This document shows, piece after piece, positions 8,262 to 16,195 of a stretch of DNA of 64,000 nucleotides; the stretch's first letter is position 1; each line of letters starts with the position of its first letter. The notes below the pieces were generated by a model. That model saw nothing but the letters and a program-made list of their open reading frames with translations, was not told the origin of the DNA and ran no database searches. The DNA comes from Deltaproteobacteria bacterium (GTDB lineage: Bacteria; Myxococcota_A; Polyangia; Polyangiales; Ga0077539), in NCBI GenBank assembly GCA_030694465.1, contig JAUXYJ010000104.1:1-64000 (forward strand), read 5' to 3'. The position numbers and the translations under genes are program-made.

Positions 8262-8662
8262 CGAACGCCGCGAGCGCGATGGGCGGACAGGTCGATCCTG
8301 CGCTGCTTCGCGTGCCGAACGGCGCGAGGATCGTCACTTTCCGAGTCCATGCCGACGACGGCAGCATCTTGCAGGTCGAAGTACTCTCGGGGCCTAGAGA
8401 AGCAAGGATGTCCTAGTCGGTCGCTCACCAGGACCCGAACGGCGCGGTGGAGTGGTGGCCCCCGGCGTACGGCGAGCGGTTTCCGATGGACGTTACGGGG
8501 GTGCCGTTGATCGGCGGTTTGCAGGGACGGCTCGTGGGCTCGGTTCGTACCGACGGGGGAGACGCGCTTCGCATCGACGCGCGCTTCGCCCTCACGGTCG
8601 TCGAATGGAAGGAGCTGCCCACCCGTGTCTGCGGCGCGCGGAGAGAAGCGATCGCTCTCTGA
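8262..8662 (+). pseudogene. Possible coding remnant interrupted by an in-frame stop
   Basis: Directly after repeat copy 2, one frame reads GGQVDPALLRVPNGARIV and VHADDGSILQVEVLSG up to a TAG at 8414. The same frame resumes at once with DPNGAVEWWPPAYGERFP and ends at 8662. Both parts have protein-like composition, and the first part has no start codon outside the repeat. I do not recognise a family. The simplest reading is a decayed gene whose 5' end was replaced by the repeat; chance open frames in GC-rich DNA remain possible. Confidence 0.3.
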
Positions 8663-8688
8663 TCGCCTCGACACGATGGCAGCAAGCG

Positions 8689-9669
8689 CTATGCGGGCGA
8701 ATAGCCGCTCTTCTCGACAACCCAGCGCCAGAGGCGCTCGCGCTCCTCGGGCGTATCCGAGCGCCTGGTCGAGGAGAGCCTGTGCAACGGCCGCGCACGG
8801 CGATCGAGCCAGAAGAGCCCGCGCTCTGTGAGCGGCGCGCCGTCGTCTACGGCCAACCAGACCAGCGTGTCGGCGCCGTCTCGAGGCGTCCGCAGCAAGG
8901 GACCGACGAGGCGCCGAAACGTCGGGAGCGACCGCGCGACGCCCGGCGTATCCGCCCAGCCCGGGTGCATCGAGTGCACGACGATCCGATCGGCTTCGAG
9001 CTTCTTTGCCCAGAGCTCGACGAGCGTGACCTGCGCGCGCTTGGCTCGCGCGTAGGCCGTTGTGCCGTCGTAGTCGTCCGCGTTCATCTCGAGTCGGTCG
9101 ACCGAGAGAGGCTCGCTGTACATTCCTCCGGACGAGACCCAAAGGACGCGCGACGGGGCCGCAGCCTTCAACGCAGGAAGCAAAAGCCCCGTCAGCAGAA
9201 ACGGCCCGACCACCTGGCTGGCGACGGTGAGCTCGATGCCTTCGGGGCTCGTCTGCCTCGCGTCATCGAGCGCCCCAGCGTTGTGAATCAACACGTGGAT
9301 CACAGGGTGCCGTCGCAGAAGGTCCGCCGCTGCGCGTCGCAAGGCCACGAGGTCCCCTGTGTCCGCGACGACGAAGCCCACCCTCTCGTTGCCGCTCGAC
9401 CGTCGCAGCTCGGCGCACGTCGCTTCGGCCTTCGCCTCGTTGCGCGCGATGACCTCGACGGTCGCGCCCATGCTGGCAAACGACCGAGCGGCTTCGAGTC
9501 CGAGGCCCGAGGTCCCCCCCGACATCACCACCACGCGATCGGTCATCGTTCGGCCTTCGAGCGGCGCCCAATGGTCGAGCTTGCGACGAAGCGCCGAGCC
9601 GACGCGGGTAAAGCTGCCAAAGACGCTGAGCTCGAGCGCTGCGTCGACGCCATCGGCGAGGAAGCTCAT
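8689..9669 (-). CDS. SDR family oxidoreductase (DHRS12-like)
   Basis: The 326-residue product is a short-chain dehydrogenase/reductase with a ~40-residue N-terminal extension (SVFGSFTRVGSALRRKLDHW) of the type seen in DHRS12-like proteins. The nucleotide site is SGGTSGLGLEAA, followed by the NAG motif (IHNAGALDD), the catalytic Ser region (LWVSSGGMYSE) and YARAK for the Tyr-x3-Lys pair. Start ATG 9669 overlaps the stop of the SRPBCC gene upstream (ATGA, 9666-9669), so the two form an operon. The substrate is unknown; lipid or polyketide-like ketones would be reasonable guesses from the partner. Confidence 0.87.
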   Translation of the reverse strand: MSFLADGVDAALELSVFGSFTRVGSALRRKLDHWAPLEGRTMTDRVVVMSGGTSGLGLEAARSFASMGATVEVIARNEAKAEATCAELRRSSGNERVGFVVADTGDLVALRRAAADLLRRHPVIHVLIHNAGALDDARQTSPEGIELTVASQVVGPFLLTGLLLPALKAAAPSRVLWVSSGGMYSEPLSVDRLEMNADDYDGTTAYARAKRAQVTLVELWAKKLEADRIVVHSMHPGWADTPGVARSLPTFRRLVGPLLRTPRDGADTLVWLAVDDGAPLTERGLFWLDRRARPLHRLSSTRRSDTPEERERLWRWVVEKSGYSPA

Positions 9670-10109
9670 CGGGTCACCGTCTTGCTCGCGAGCACTCGCT
9701 TCAGCCCCGCCGCGGCGCGATCTCCGATGCGTCGAAAGGCCACGCGCAAGAGCGGGTCGAACCCGCCGAGCGGGCCGTTGAGGGTCAGCGTGGCGTCGTA
9801 TGTGACGATCGAACCGCTGCCTGACGGCTCGACCCTGATCTCGTCGACCGAGGTGAGAAACAGCGTGCGAGCGACGAGCAAGATGCGTCGCGGAGCATCG
9901 TGCTCGGTGACCTCGTAGCGCATCACTGTCTTCGTGCCGGCTTGCACTGTGAGGTCGTACGCCGTTCCGACGGCACAGTCCCCGCCGGTGACGCGGCGCA
10001 CGCTCTTCACGCCTGGGTCCCACTCGACGAAGTGAGTCACGTCGGCCATGTACGAGAAGGCCTCCGCAGGAGCGAGCGGGGTCGTGGCGGATGTTACGTA
10101 GCGAGCCAT
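9666..10109 (-). CDS. SRPBCC (START-like) family protein
   Basis: The 147-residue product has the polyketide-cyclase/START-like layout: a first strand (ARYVTSATTPLAPAEAFSYM), then VEWDPGVKSVRR, a central sheet with RYEVTEHDAPRRILL, and a long C-terminal helix with RRIGDRAAAGLKRVL. The length fits a single-domain SRPBCC protein that binds a hydrophobic ligand in a cleft. It overlaps the SDR gene by 4 bp. A joint role in binding and reducing a lipid-like substrate is inference. Confidence 0.8.
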   Translation of the reverse strand: MARYVTSATTPLAPAEAFSYMADVTHFVEWDPGVKSVRRVTGGDCAVGTAYDLTVQAGTKTVMRYEVTEHDAPRRILLVARTLFLTSVDEIRVEPSGSGSIVTYDATLTLNGPLGGFDPLLRVAFRRIGDRAAAGLKRVLASKTVTR

Positions 10110-10322
10110 AGCAGCGTTTCCTTCAGGGTCGACGTCCGAACGAGAGGGTGCGTTGGCGACGCGAGGAAGGGATCCGACGAAGATCGACTACTCTGCGCGC
10201 TTTCTGCGCTCGTTGGAGTAACAGATGATCGCCACAAGCCTCCGTTGCGAGACATCGACCGCGCCTGTAGCGGGGCGAGAAGGGCGTGTCGCTCGATTGT
10301 CTATCGGCCAACAGATGGGGGG

Positions 10323-10484
10323 ATAGGGCATCCAACCCCGACCCGTCGCCCACGCATCCGCGGACTGCGCCCCGATCACCCGCTGCCTCGTCGCCGCCCT
10401 CAGCCCGTTGCTCCCGCGCCGCGATCGGCCCACCGCCCCGCACCGTGCGTTCTCCCGCTGTTTTCACAAGCGATACTGTGTTGG
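10323..10484 (+). repeat. Dispersed ~160-bp repeat, copy 3
   Basis: The copy runs from TAGGGCATCCAACCCC to GATACTGTGTTGG. It is almost identical to copy 6 (two mismatches seen over ~155 bp), which marks a recently copied subfamily with GTTCTCCCGCTG in place of GCGATCGCCGCTG. It lies 125 bp upstream of the small gene at 10609 and in the same direction as copy 4 beyond that gene. The sequence between 10110 and 10322 shows no gene. Confidence 0.88.
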
Positions 10485-10608
10485 CTGGCGGTGGCTCAAT
10501 GGCCTCGAAGCAGGCGCTCTTGTCACTACATCGTTTTTCACATCTGGCGCTACGGAGCTGGCGACGACAAGCTTGACGAACCAACCGCCCAGAGAAAAAC
10601 TTCGCAGC

Positions 10609-10995
10609 ATGTCTACTGAGAATGTGCCGCTGCGACCCGGATTCGAGCAAGTCTGCGTAATCTACGGTCTCAAGCTTGGCTCGATGACCTCGGTCGAGTT
10701 CGAAGAGCGAGTGGGAAAGGCACTGTTCGCACGCATTCAGTTTTTGGAAGTCATCGAGACCCTCCCAGATCGCGACGCGGCAGGGCGCGTCGTGCCCGAG
10801 ACCGGTGGACGTTCGGACGTCTTCTTGGCCGTCGAGAACGACTACTCACCTGAGTTCAATGTCGAGAGAATGCTTCGCAATGTTCGTTGGCTCGAAGACG
10901 TGGTCTCCAAAAGCAACTTTCCCAACGGCATACTGTATCCCGAACGCGTGCTCGACTACCTCAGTCCCAAAGTGCGTTCGCTGCTCGGGCGGTAG
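10609..10995 (+). CDS. Hypothetical protein, 128 aa, bracketed by repeat copies 3 and 4
   Basis: I do not recognise a named family. The protein is soluble and acidic-to-neutral, with no signal peptide or membrane segment. Notable segments are IETLPDRDA, a Gly-Arg-Ser-Asp turn (TGGRSDVFLAVENDY) and a conserved-looking C-terminus (MLRNVRWLEDVVS, GILYPERVLDYLS). The GRSDVFxxV / RxxRWLEDV / YPERV pattern resembles small proteins I associate with mobile or phage-linked loci, but this is memory of a pattern, not a search result. ATG 10609 is the first start with a purine-rich stretch upstream. Direct repeats on both sides make it look like a one-gene cassette. Confidence 0.65.
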   Translation: MSTENVPLRPGFEQVCVIYGLKLGSMTSVEFEERVGKALFARIQFLEVIETLPDRDAAGRVVPETGGRSDVFLAVENDYSPEFNVERMLRNVRWLEDVVSKSNFPNGILYPERVLDYLSPKVRSLLGR

Positions 10996-11100
10996 CGTCA
11001 CCTCGTCGATCCGCGCCGCCGAAAATGGCAAAGCTGGGCCGGCCTTCGACGGGGCGTTCTTCTGCAACCCTGGCTTTCTCTGCTGCGCCGTAGTTTGGGG

Positions 11101-11263
11101 CTAGGACCTCCAACCCTGTTCCGTCGCCTACGCATCCGCTGACTGCGGCCCGTTCGCCCGTCGCCTCGTCTGCGCCCTCAGCCCGTTGCTCCCGGGCCGC
11201 GCTCATCGCACCGTAGCCCCACCGAGGCGATCGCCGCTGTTTTCACAGGAAATACTGAGTTGG
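11101..11263 (+). repeat. Dispersed ~160-bp repeat, copy 4
   Basis: The copy runs from TAGGACCTCCAACCC to AATACTGAGTTGG and is close to copy 1. Nested inverted segments are clear: CCAAC near the left end and GTTGG at the right end, TACG (11129-11132) with CGTA (11212-11215), and CGGCCC (11146-11151) with GGGCCG (11194-11199). Confidence 0.88.
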
Positions 11264-11387
11264 CGATGGGCGGATGCGCACCAGGATCCGAGGCGGCAGC
11301 ATGAACCACGCGTCGAGCGCGCTCGCAGCCCGCGAGCGACAGAGACACGAGCGCGAGGTGCGCAACAATCGTCTTCGATCGAACCAT
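11264..11387 (-). pseudogene. Lipoprotein signal-peptide stub truncated at repeat copy 4
   Basis: On the minus strand from ATG 11387 a good lipoprotein signal peptide is encoded (MVRSKTIVAHLALVSLSLAG followed by Cys21). After about 20 more residues the frame runs straight into repeat copy 4 at 11263 and continues through it. The coding start therefore appears to have lost its body when the repeat arrived or the region recombined. The stretch 11388-11688 behind it shows no other gene. Confidence 0.4.
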
Positions 11388-11688
11388 CAGAGTCCTCCCA
11401 CAGAGTTCGAAGCCGCCGCACGCAGCGTGCAGCGAGCGGGAGCGTGGTCAGACTTTCTATCTTCGGTCTATTCGGAACAGACGCTTCGACGACGAATGAA
11501 ATGTCGAGCAATGTTCCGAGATCCAGACCGTCTCGAGACGAGAGCGTTGTGATCATTGAAGAAAGTGCGGAAACCGATGCGCGATCTGTGAGCACACTAG
11601 CGCACAATCGTTGGTGACTGCGTGAACTCCGATTTCGCGTGACACGCTCCCGGGAGCTCTCGGTAGAGTCACGAGTAAGGTGGACCGT

Positions 11689-12216
11689 ATGACCCGGAGG
11701 ATGATGGCGGTAGCAGCGAAGACCGCGTCTGTGATTGCGCTGCTCGCGGGCTGCGGATCACCTCAACCGCCGATGCCAACGGGGCCCGGCAGCGAGCTGA
11801 TCGGCCGTTGGAGCGCAGATGTTCGCGCGATGCTGAGCCCGGGGGAGGCGGCGGAGTACGGGCTACTGGTCATCTCGGTCACGTTCGAGGCAAACAACAC
11901 GTACTCGATGGAGGCGCGAGTCAACGTTGCGGCGACTGCGACGGCGACACCGAGTCGCGGGTGCTCGATGGTCTTCAACTCCGCGGGAGGAACCTGGTCG
12001 GTGGCGGGAGACGCCGGAGCCAACACCCTCACGACGGGTGGCGTGGTGACGGGCACGGTGGTGCGCTCCGGGTGCAGCAATGCCGCAGAGAGCCACGAGC
12101 GACGCGCGGCGAACAGAGACGAGCTCTACTCACTGCGACCGGCCATCTACAGCGTGACGGGTAACTCCCTCACCATGCGAACGCCGGGCGGGACGCCCGT
12201 CGTCTTCACACGCTGA
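11689..12216 (+). CDS. Small hypothetical lipoprotein
   Basis: The product has 175 residues from ATG 11689, preceded by AGTAAGG at 8 bp; an in-frame GTG at 11680 is the alternative. A signal peptide ends in lipobox IALLAGC. The mature protein begins with a Pro-rich spacer, then beta-rich sequence with LIGRWSADV, FEANNTYSMEARV, a Cys pair about 40 residues apart (GCSMVF, SGCSN) and LTMRTPGGTPVVF. The GxW start and antiparallel strands suggest a lipocalin-like or DUF4923-like barrel, but no family is certain. It lies between repeat copies 4 and 5, which face each other. Confidence 0.7.
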   Translation: MTRRMMAVAAKTASVIALLAGCGSPQPPMPTGPGSELIGRWSADVRAMLSPGEAAEYGLLVISVTFEANNTYSMEARVNVAATATATPSRGCSMVFNSAGGTWSVAGDAGANTLTTGGVVTGTVVRSGCSNAAESHERRAANRDELYSLRPAIYSVTGNSLTMRTPGGTPVVFTR

Positions 12217-12260
12217 CTCGAGCGGAGGATTCACCGTGAACCACACGACGGAGGCCGCCC

Positions 12261-12563
12261 ATGGGATTCTCTGACGAGCTGCGCGCGCTCTCGGAGCAAG
12301 TGCTCCGACGGATCCCCAACGTGAAGAGCGAAGAGGCGACGAAGCAGGCGCTGATGATGCCGTTCTTCCAAGTGCTCGGGTACGACATTTACGACCCTTC
12401 GGAAGTGCAGCCCGAGTACGTCGCGGACTTCGCGAAGAAGAAGAGCAACGGAACGTTCGAGGGAACGTTGAAGAAATCCGACTACGCGGTGTTGCGCGGC
12501 CGCGTTCCGGTGATGTTGGTCGAGTGCAAGGTGGCGGGTCGCGGCTGCAGGACAAACCCGTGA
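12261..12563 (+). pseudogene. Truncated restriction-endonuclease-fold protein (HsdR-N/COG4748-like)
   Basis: The 100-residue frame begins well: ATG 12261 with GGAGG 7 bp upstream. It matches the N-terminal domain of type I restriction R-like proteins: a helical start (RALSEQVLRRIPNVKSEEAT), KQALMMPFFQVLGYDIYDP, then VQPEYVADFA and SDYAVL with MLVECK. The last two are the D and ExK parts of a PD-(D/E)xK site. Family members normally run on for 200 or more residues; here the similarity stops just after VECK (about 12535) and a stop follows. The gene is cut off within ~110 bp of repeat copy 5, so it is probably inactive. Confidence 0.6.
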
Positions 12564-12669
12564 CGCGTCAGTTCTCGAGCGATGGGTTCGAACCGCGGGT
12601 GGTCGAGATGCTTCGTCGGTGGCCCGTAGATACTCACCCGACCGAGCGTCCCATCGGTCTCGGCGACTA

Positions 12670-12795
12670 CCAACGCAGCATCGCCTGCGAAATCAGCGGC
12701 GATCGTATCGGTGGGGTGCGGGGTGCGCGGCCCGACAGCAACGGGCGATCGGGCCGCAGTCAGCGGATGCGTGCGCGACGGGCCGGGGGTGGATG
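12670..12795 (-). repeat. Dispersed repeat, copy 5 (inverted, shortened)
   Basis: The reverse complement of the family starts with CCAACGCAGCATCGCCTGCG at 12670 and ends near GGCCGGGGGTGGATG at 12795. The copy lacks about 35 bp of the middle (the GTCGCCTCGTCTGCGCCCTC part), so the CGGCCCG and CGGGCCG arms are closer together but both intact. The surrounding 12564-12911 has no recognisable gene. Confidence 0.8.
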
Positions 12796-12911
12796 TACGA
12801 TCCTCCGAAGAAGGGTCTCGCAATGCGTCGCGTCATCTCGTATGCGCCCGCCTCCGTGTTGCGGGCTGCCTCGAGATCGACCCTGCGCCGCTTCGAGAGC
12901 TTTCGCGCAGT

Positions 12912-13766
12912 TCAGGATCGGCTCGTCTTGACTAGGCTCACTTTGTCCGCCCGCTCCGCCGCCACCGCCTTGCCCGCCAGGCTCTCGACCAGCGACGGGA
13001 GCATTCGGCCGAGACGCCACGCCATGCGAGCGGCTCCGGGCAGCACGATGACCGCGACGTTGTCTGCGACCGCGTCGAGGGCCTCGGTCGCCATCTTGTC
13101 GACGGGGTAGGGCGGTCCGCCCAGGCGCGTGAGGAAGCGGCGCATGTTGGGTCGCCAGGTTGTCCCGGGCAGGTCCGCGGGGTTATCGCTCTCCAGGATC
13201 GGGGTCTCGATGGCGGCGGGGCACAGGGCGCTGACTCGGATGCCGAGCGCCGCGGCTTCGATGCGGAGGCTCATGGAGAGGCCGACCACGGCGTGCTTGG
13301 TCGCAGCGTAGGGGACGAGCAGCGGCGCCGGGCCCAGTCCCGCCAGCGAGGCGACGTTGACGATGTGCCCCCGCTCCTGGCGCACCATGCGTGGATAGGC
13401 CGCGGCCACGCCGTGTACGACCCCGCGCAGGTTGATGTCGATGATGCGATCCCAGTGCGCGAGGGTCAGCTCGTGCAACTCGCCGCCGATGGCGATGCCC
13501 GCGTTGTTGAACAGCAGGTCGAGCCCTCCGTTCTCGTCGGCGAATTCATCCATGGCGCCCTGAAACGCAGCGGCGTCACGCACATCGAGCCGCACTGCCC
13601 GGCTCCCGTTGCCGAGCCCCTCGGCCACCGCGCGCGCTGCCGCTTCGTCGATGTCGGTCACCAAGACCTTCGCCTTGCGCCGCGCCAGCTCGAGGCACAG
13701 GGCCTTGCCAATCCCCGAGCCGCCGCCCGTTACCATCGCCGTCTTACCGTCGAACGTGACTGTCAT
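12912..13766 (-). CDS. SDR family NAD(P)-dependent oxidoreductase
   Basis: The 284-residue product is a classical short-chain dehydrogenase. It shows TGGGSGIGKALC (TGxxxGxG cofactor site), DIDEAAA after strand beta-2 (Asp suggests NAD preference), NNAGI, NVASLAG (catalytic Ser region), YAATKHAVVG (Tyr-x3-Lys), and PAAIETPI for cofactor binding. Start ATG 13766 is chosen because the Rossmann fold begins at once. The same frame stays open for 96 codons upstream, but that part has no SDR homology. The C-terminal ~40 residues are amphipathic and basic (ARMAWRLGRMLPSLVE), suggesting membrane contact. The substrate is unknown. Confidence 0.87.
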   Translation of the reverse strand: MTVTFDGKTAMVTGGGSGIGKALCLELARRKAKVLVTDIDEAAARAVAEGLGNGSRAVRLDVRDAAAFQGAMDEFADENGGLDLLFNNAGIAIGGELHELTLAHWDRIIDINLRGVVHGVAAAYPRMVRQERGHIVNVASLAGLGPAPLLVPYAATKHAVVGLSMSLRIEAAALGIRVSALCPAAIETPILESDNPADLPGTTWRPNMRRFLTRLGGPPYPVDKMATEALDAVADNVAVIVLPGAARMAWRLGRMLPSLVESLAGKAVAAERADKVSLVKTSRS

Positions 13767-14330
13767 CGCCAAATGAGTAACCAGAGCGCAGGACATTCGG
13801 CAAGGATCCTCGCGTCCGTTCGCCTGAAAAATGACAACCGATCCCGCAAACATCAGCGTCCGGCGCGCGCGTCCTGTCTCGCTCTCGACCAAGGGGAGCG
13901 TCGACCCACCGGACCGAAGCTGGCTGGAGAGCAACGCGTGAACCTGCGCCTCGTCGGAAGCGCACATCAGCGACGAGCCTGAGCCAAACGCGGTCACCCA
14001 TCGGACGGCGCCCGTAGGGGGGGGCACGCACGTGACCTTCCACGGAGCGAGCACGGAGGTACGTTGTCTGAGCGATGAACAGCCGCCGATTTTCTCGCTC
14101 GTCGGGCTTGACGATCAAGACAGCTGCCAGGCTCCGTAGGCAAGCTCACCCCCTCGTACGGAGCGAGCGGAGAGGGCTGTTCTGGCGCGGGGAGCGCCTT
14201 CGCGGTCGAGCTCTTCGCAACCATTCGGTGCGTCGACCGCTAGCATGTTCTCGCGCGCAGAGGCGTACACTCGCGCGATGTCGACGGAGCCACCGCGCTC
14301 GCCGTGCATCGTCTCTCGCTCCAAGGAGCG
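13767..14330. other. 560-bp stretch without a supported gene
   Basis: An open minus-strand frame upstream of and in phase with the SDR gene (13767-14054) has some protein-like composition, but no start signal, stop or domain of its own. Nothing else was recognised. Confidence 0.4.
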
Positions 14331-14491
14331 ATAGGCCCTCCAACCCCGACCCGTCGCCCACGCATCCGCGGACTGCGGCCCGTTCACCCGCTGCCTCGTC
14401 GCCGCCCTCAGCCCGTTGCTCCCGCGCCGCGATCGGCCCACCGCCCCGCACCGTGCGTTCTCCCGCTGTTTTCACAAGCGATACTGTGTTG
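14331..14491 (+). repeat. Dispersed ~160-bp repeat, copy 6
   Basis: The copy runs from TAGGCCCTCCAACCCC to GATACTGTGTTGA and is nearly identical to copy 3, 4 kb away. The outer inverted pair reads CACG (14359-14362) with CGTG (14452-14455), where copy 4 has TACG with CGTA; this is a second paired change. The stretch 14492-14601 has no gene. Confidence 0.88.
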
Positions 14492-14601
14492 ACCGACTCC
14501 AACGCCCCCACGTCGGCTCCGTCCACGTTCCGCACGCGTCCCCATCCGCCACGCCCGATGGCGCGGCCCGGACGGCCCCATGGGTTCGCCGCTCGGCTCG
14601 C

Positions 14602-14920
14602 TCAGCGCGTGTCGAACCCGCTGCGTGCCGGTGCCGCGATCACTCGTTCGCTCGGGATGCCGAGGTGATCGAGGATGCGCACGATCACTGAACGCTCCGT
14701 AATCGTCGCGATGAACCGCAGTCGGCCCGCACATCGCGGGCACGCGAGGGCATCCACTTGCCACACTCGATGCAGCTGCGTCGCCCACCAGCCCTCCACG
14801 GCGAGTTGGGCGCGAAGACCCCGTGGTATCTCACCAACGGATGGCGCGGCGGCGGAACCAACGCTGCCCATCGCGCCATGAGCTCCATCGGCTCCATCAC
14901 CCGATGGGTCTCGCCGCGGC
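14602..14920 (-). pseudogene. IS91-type transposase C-terminal remnant, frameshifted
   Basis: Read on the minus strand, one frame encodes VMEPMELMARWAALVPPP and HPLVRYHGVFAPNSPWR, a signature of IS91-type (Y2) transposases. The reading then switches frame within about 60 bp to VDALACPRCAGRLRFIATIT and ITERSVIVRILDHLGIP, the usual zinc-knuckle C-terminus, ending at TGA 14602. The N-terminal catalytic domain with the two tyrosines is missing, and the segment between the two parts is shorter than usual. This is a dead fragment and shows that mobile elements passed through the region. Confidence 0.72.
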
Positions 14921-14985
14921 CGCCGCTCCGTGCGCATGATCGCAGAAGTTGTTCGCGCGCCTTCGCTGCGATAGCAACCGTGCGC

Positions 14986-15744
14986 ATGATCAGCGTCCCG
15001 TGTCCCGAAGGAGCGCGCTGTGCGCGGTGCGAACAGCTGCTCGTCACCGGTTCGATCGTCGTGGTGCTTCATCCACACCCCGGTGGCACGTATCCGCGCG
15101 ACGACTATTTTCACCCGCGCTGCGCGGTGGACGTGTCCGCGTATTGGGCGAAGCTCGCGCTCGAGTTGGGGCCGGCGTTTGATGGACGCGATGCCCTCGT
15201 CGCGCTCGCTGCGCTGCGAGAGCGAGCGAGGCAAGCGGCGATCTACAACAAGCCCATCCCCGAGGTCGAGCCAGCCGCGGATCCGTTGGGTCGTCCGCGG
15301 GTGACAGCGCTCTTGGTCGGAAGCGCGTTCAATCAGCGCGCGTGGGATCAGTTTGTCTCGCGCGTTCGCTATCACACCTGGCGCTCGTCGCTTCGCGAGT
15401 ACGTCTTCGCGTGGATCGGCGCGAGCGCGCGCTGGCAGGATCCGTCACGGCCCGTGGGGGCAGCCGTGTTCGCTGCGAGGGTCGACAAGAAGGTGGTCAA
15501 GGCGCAGCTCGATCGGCTCATCGAAGTGCGAGCGATGGGAGTCACCACGCCGGTCGTGTGGCTCATCGGCGATGCGGTGAGCGCCGATCGCGAGGCGTAC
15601 TTTCGCGAGCCATTGCAGCGAGCAGGCTTCGACGGAGACAACGCGATCCTCGTGCGTGGCCCTGCCGCCATCGACGCGCACACGGTGTACGAGCCCGCGC
15701 TGCTCGACGCGTTGTGCGCGGCGATGGACCCGCCAACGCGGTGA
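14986..15744 (+). CDS. PARP-type zinc-finger protein, small paralogue
   Basis: The 252-residue product is a shorter paralogue of the protein at 1502. Start ATG 14986 puts the finger at the N-terminus; GTG 14980 is the alternative. The finger is C-x2-C-x27-H-x2-C (Cys12, Cys15, His43, Cys46, ending HPRCAVDV exactly as in the other copy). The second shared region has DPLGRPRV, SSLREYVFAW, QDPSRPVGAAVFA and TTPVVWLIGD. It lacks the long helical C-terminus and Lys-rich tail of the larger protein. It sits between an IS91 remnant and a hairpin at 15770, with repeat ends on both sides. Function is unknown. Confidence 0.72.
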   Translation: MISVPCPEGARCARCEQLLVTGSIVVVLHPHPGGTYPRDDYFHPRCAVDVSAYWAKLALELGPAFDGRDALVALAALRERARQAAIYNKPIPEVEPAADPLGRPRVTALLVGSAFNQRAWDQFVSRVRYHTWRSSLREYVFAWIGASARWQDPSRPVGAAVFAARVDKKVVKAQLDRLIEVRAMGVTTPVVWLIGDAVSADREAYFREPLQRAGFDGDNAILVRGPAAIDAHTVYEPALLDALCAAMDPPTR

Positions 15745-15769
15745 AGGGATCTCGTCGCCGAGCCGTCCC

Positions 15770-15790
15770 CGCCGGGTATCTAGCCCGGCG
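15770..15790 (+). terminator. Hairpin downstream of the small zinc-finger gene
   Basis: CGCCGGG (15770-15776) pairs perfectly with CCCGGCG (15784-15790) around a 7-nt loop, 26 bp after the stop codon. There is no T-run, so intrinsic termination is possible but not certain. Confidence 0.45.
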
Positions 15791-15870
15791 GAGCGCGCGT
15801 GGGACTGGCGCGAGAGCCGCGATTGAGCATGTCACGCGAAATGGACCTCGTGCTCGAGTCGTTGCCCGAG

Positions 15871-15937
15871 ACAAACTCAGTATCGCCTGCGAATTGAGAG
15901 GGCAATCGCATCGGTGATGCACAGCGAGCAGCGAGCG
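15871..15937 (-). repeat. Dispersed repeat, partial copy 7 (right end only, inverted)
   Basis: AAACTCAGTATCGCCTGCGA matches the conserved right end of the family in inverse orientation. It is followed by a different body, CGCATCGGTGATGCACAGCG plus AGCAGCG. The same composite, about 65 bp long, occurs at 18970, so these two form a separate subfamily that shares only the terminal ~25-45 bp with the full-length copies. The stretch 15938-16195 has no supported gene. Confidence 0.75.
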
Positions 15938-16195
15938 ACGTGGCAACATCGGGCCCACGCGGGCGCGGCGCGAACACGGCACCGTGGGTCGCCGTAAGAA
16001 GCGCTGTGCGCCACCGGAGGGCGACGGATGTCTCATCCGCGAGGTGGTCCGCTACATCGGCGTGATGGCACCTGCGCCGGGCGCGGTCGCGATGGCCCCA
16101 CGGCGCATTGAGCAGGCCACACCGGACGCAGTGGTCGCAGCGGCGCTGCGCAATCGGTCGCACGCGGTGGATGTCGAAGCGGGCGGCGCACAGGC

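Noticed and set aside
13767-14054. 96-codon in-phase extension of the SDR gene
   Set aside because: The SDR fold begins at ATG 13766, and the extension has no domain or start signal. Its protein-like composition may reflect a decayed neighbour but cannot be supported.
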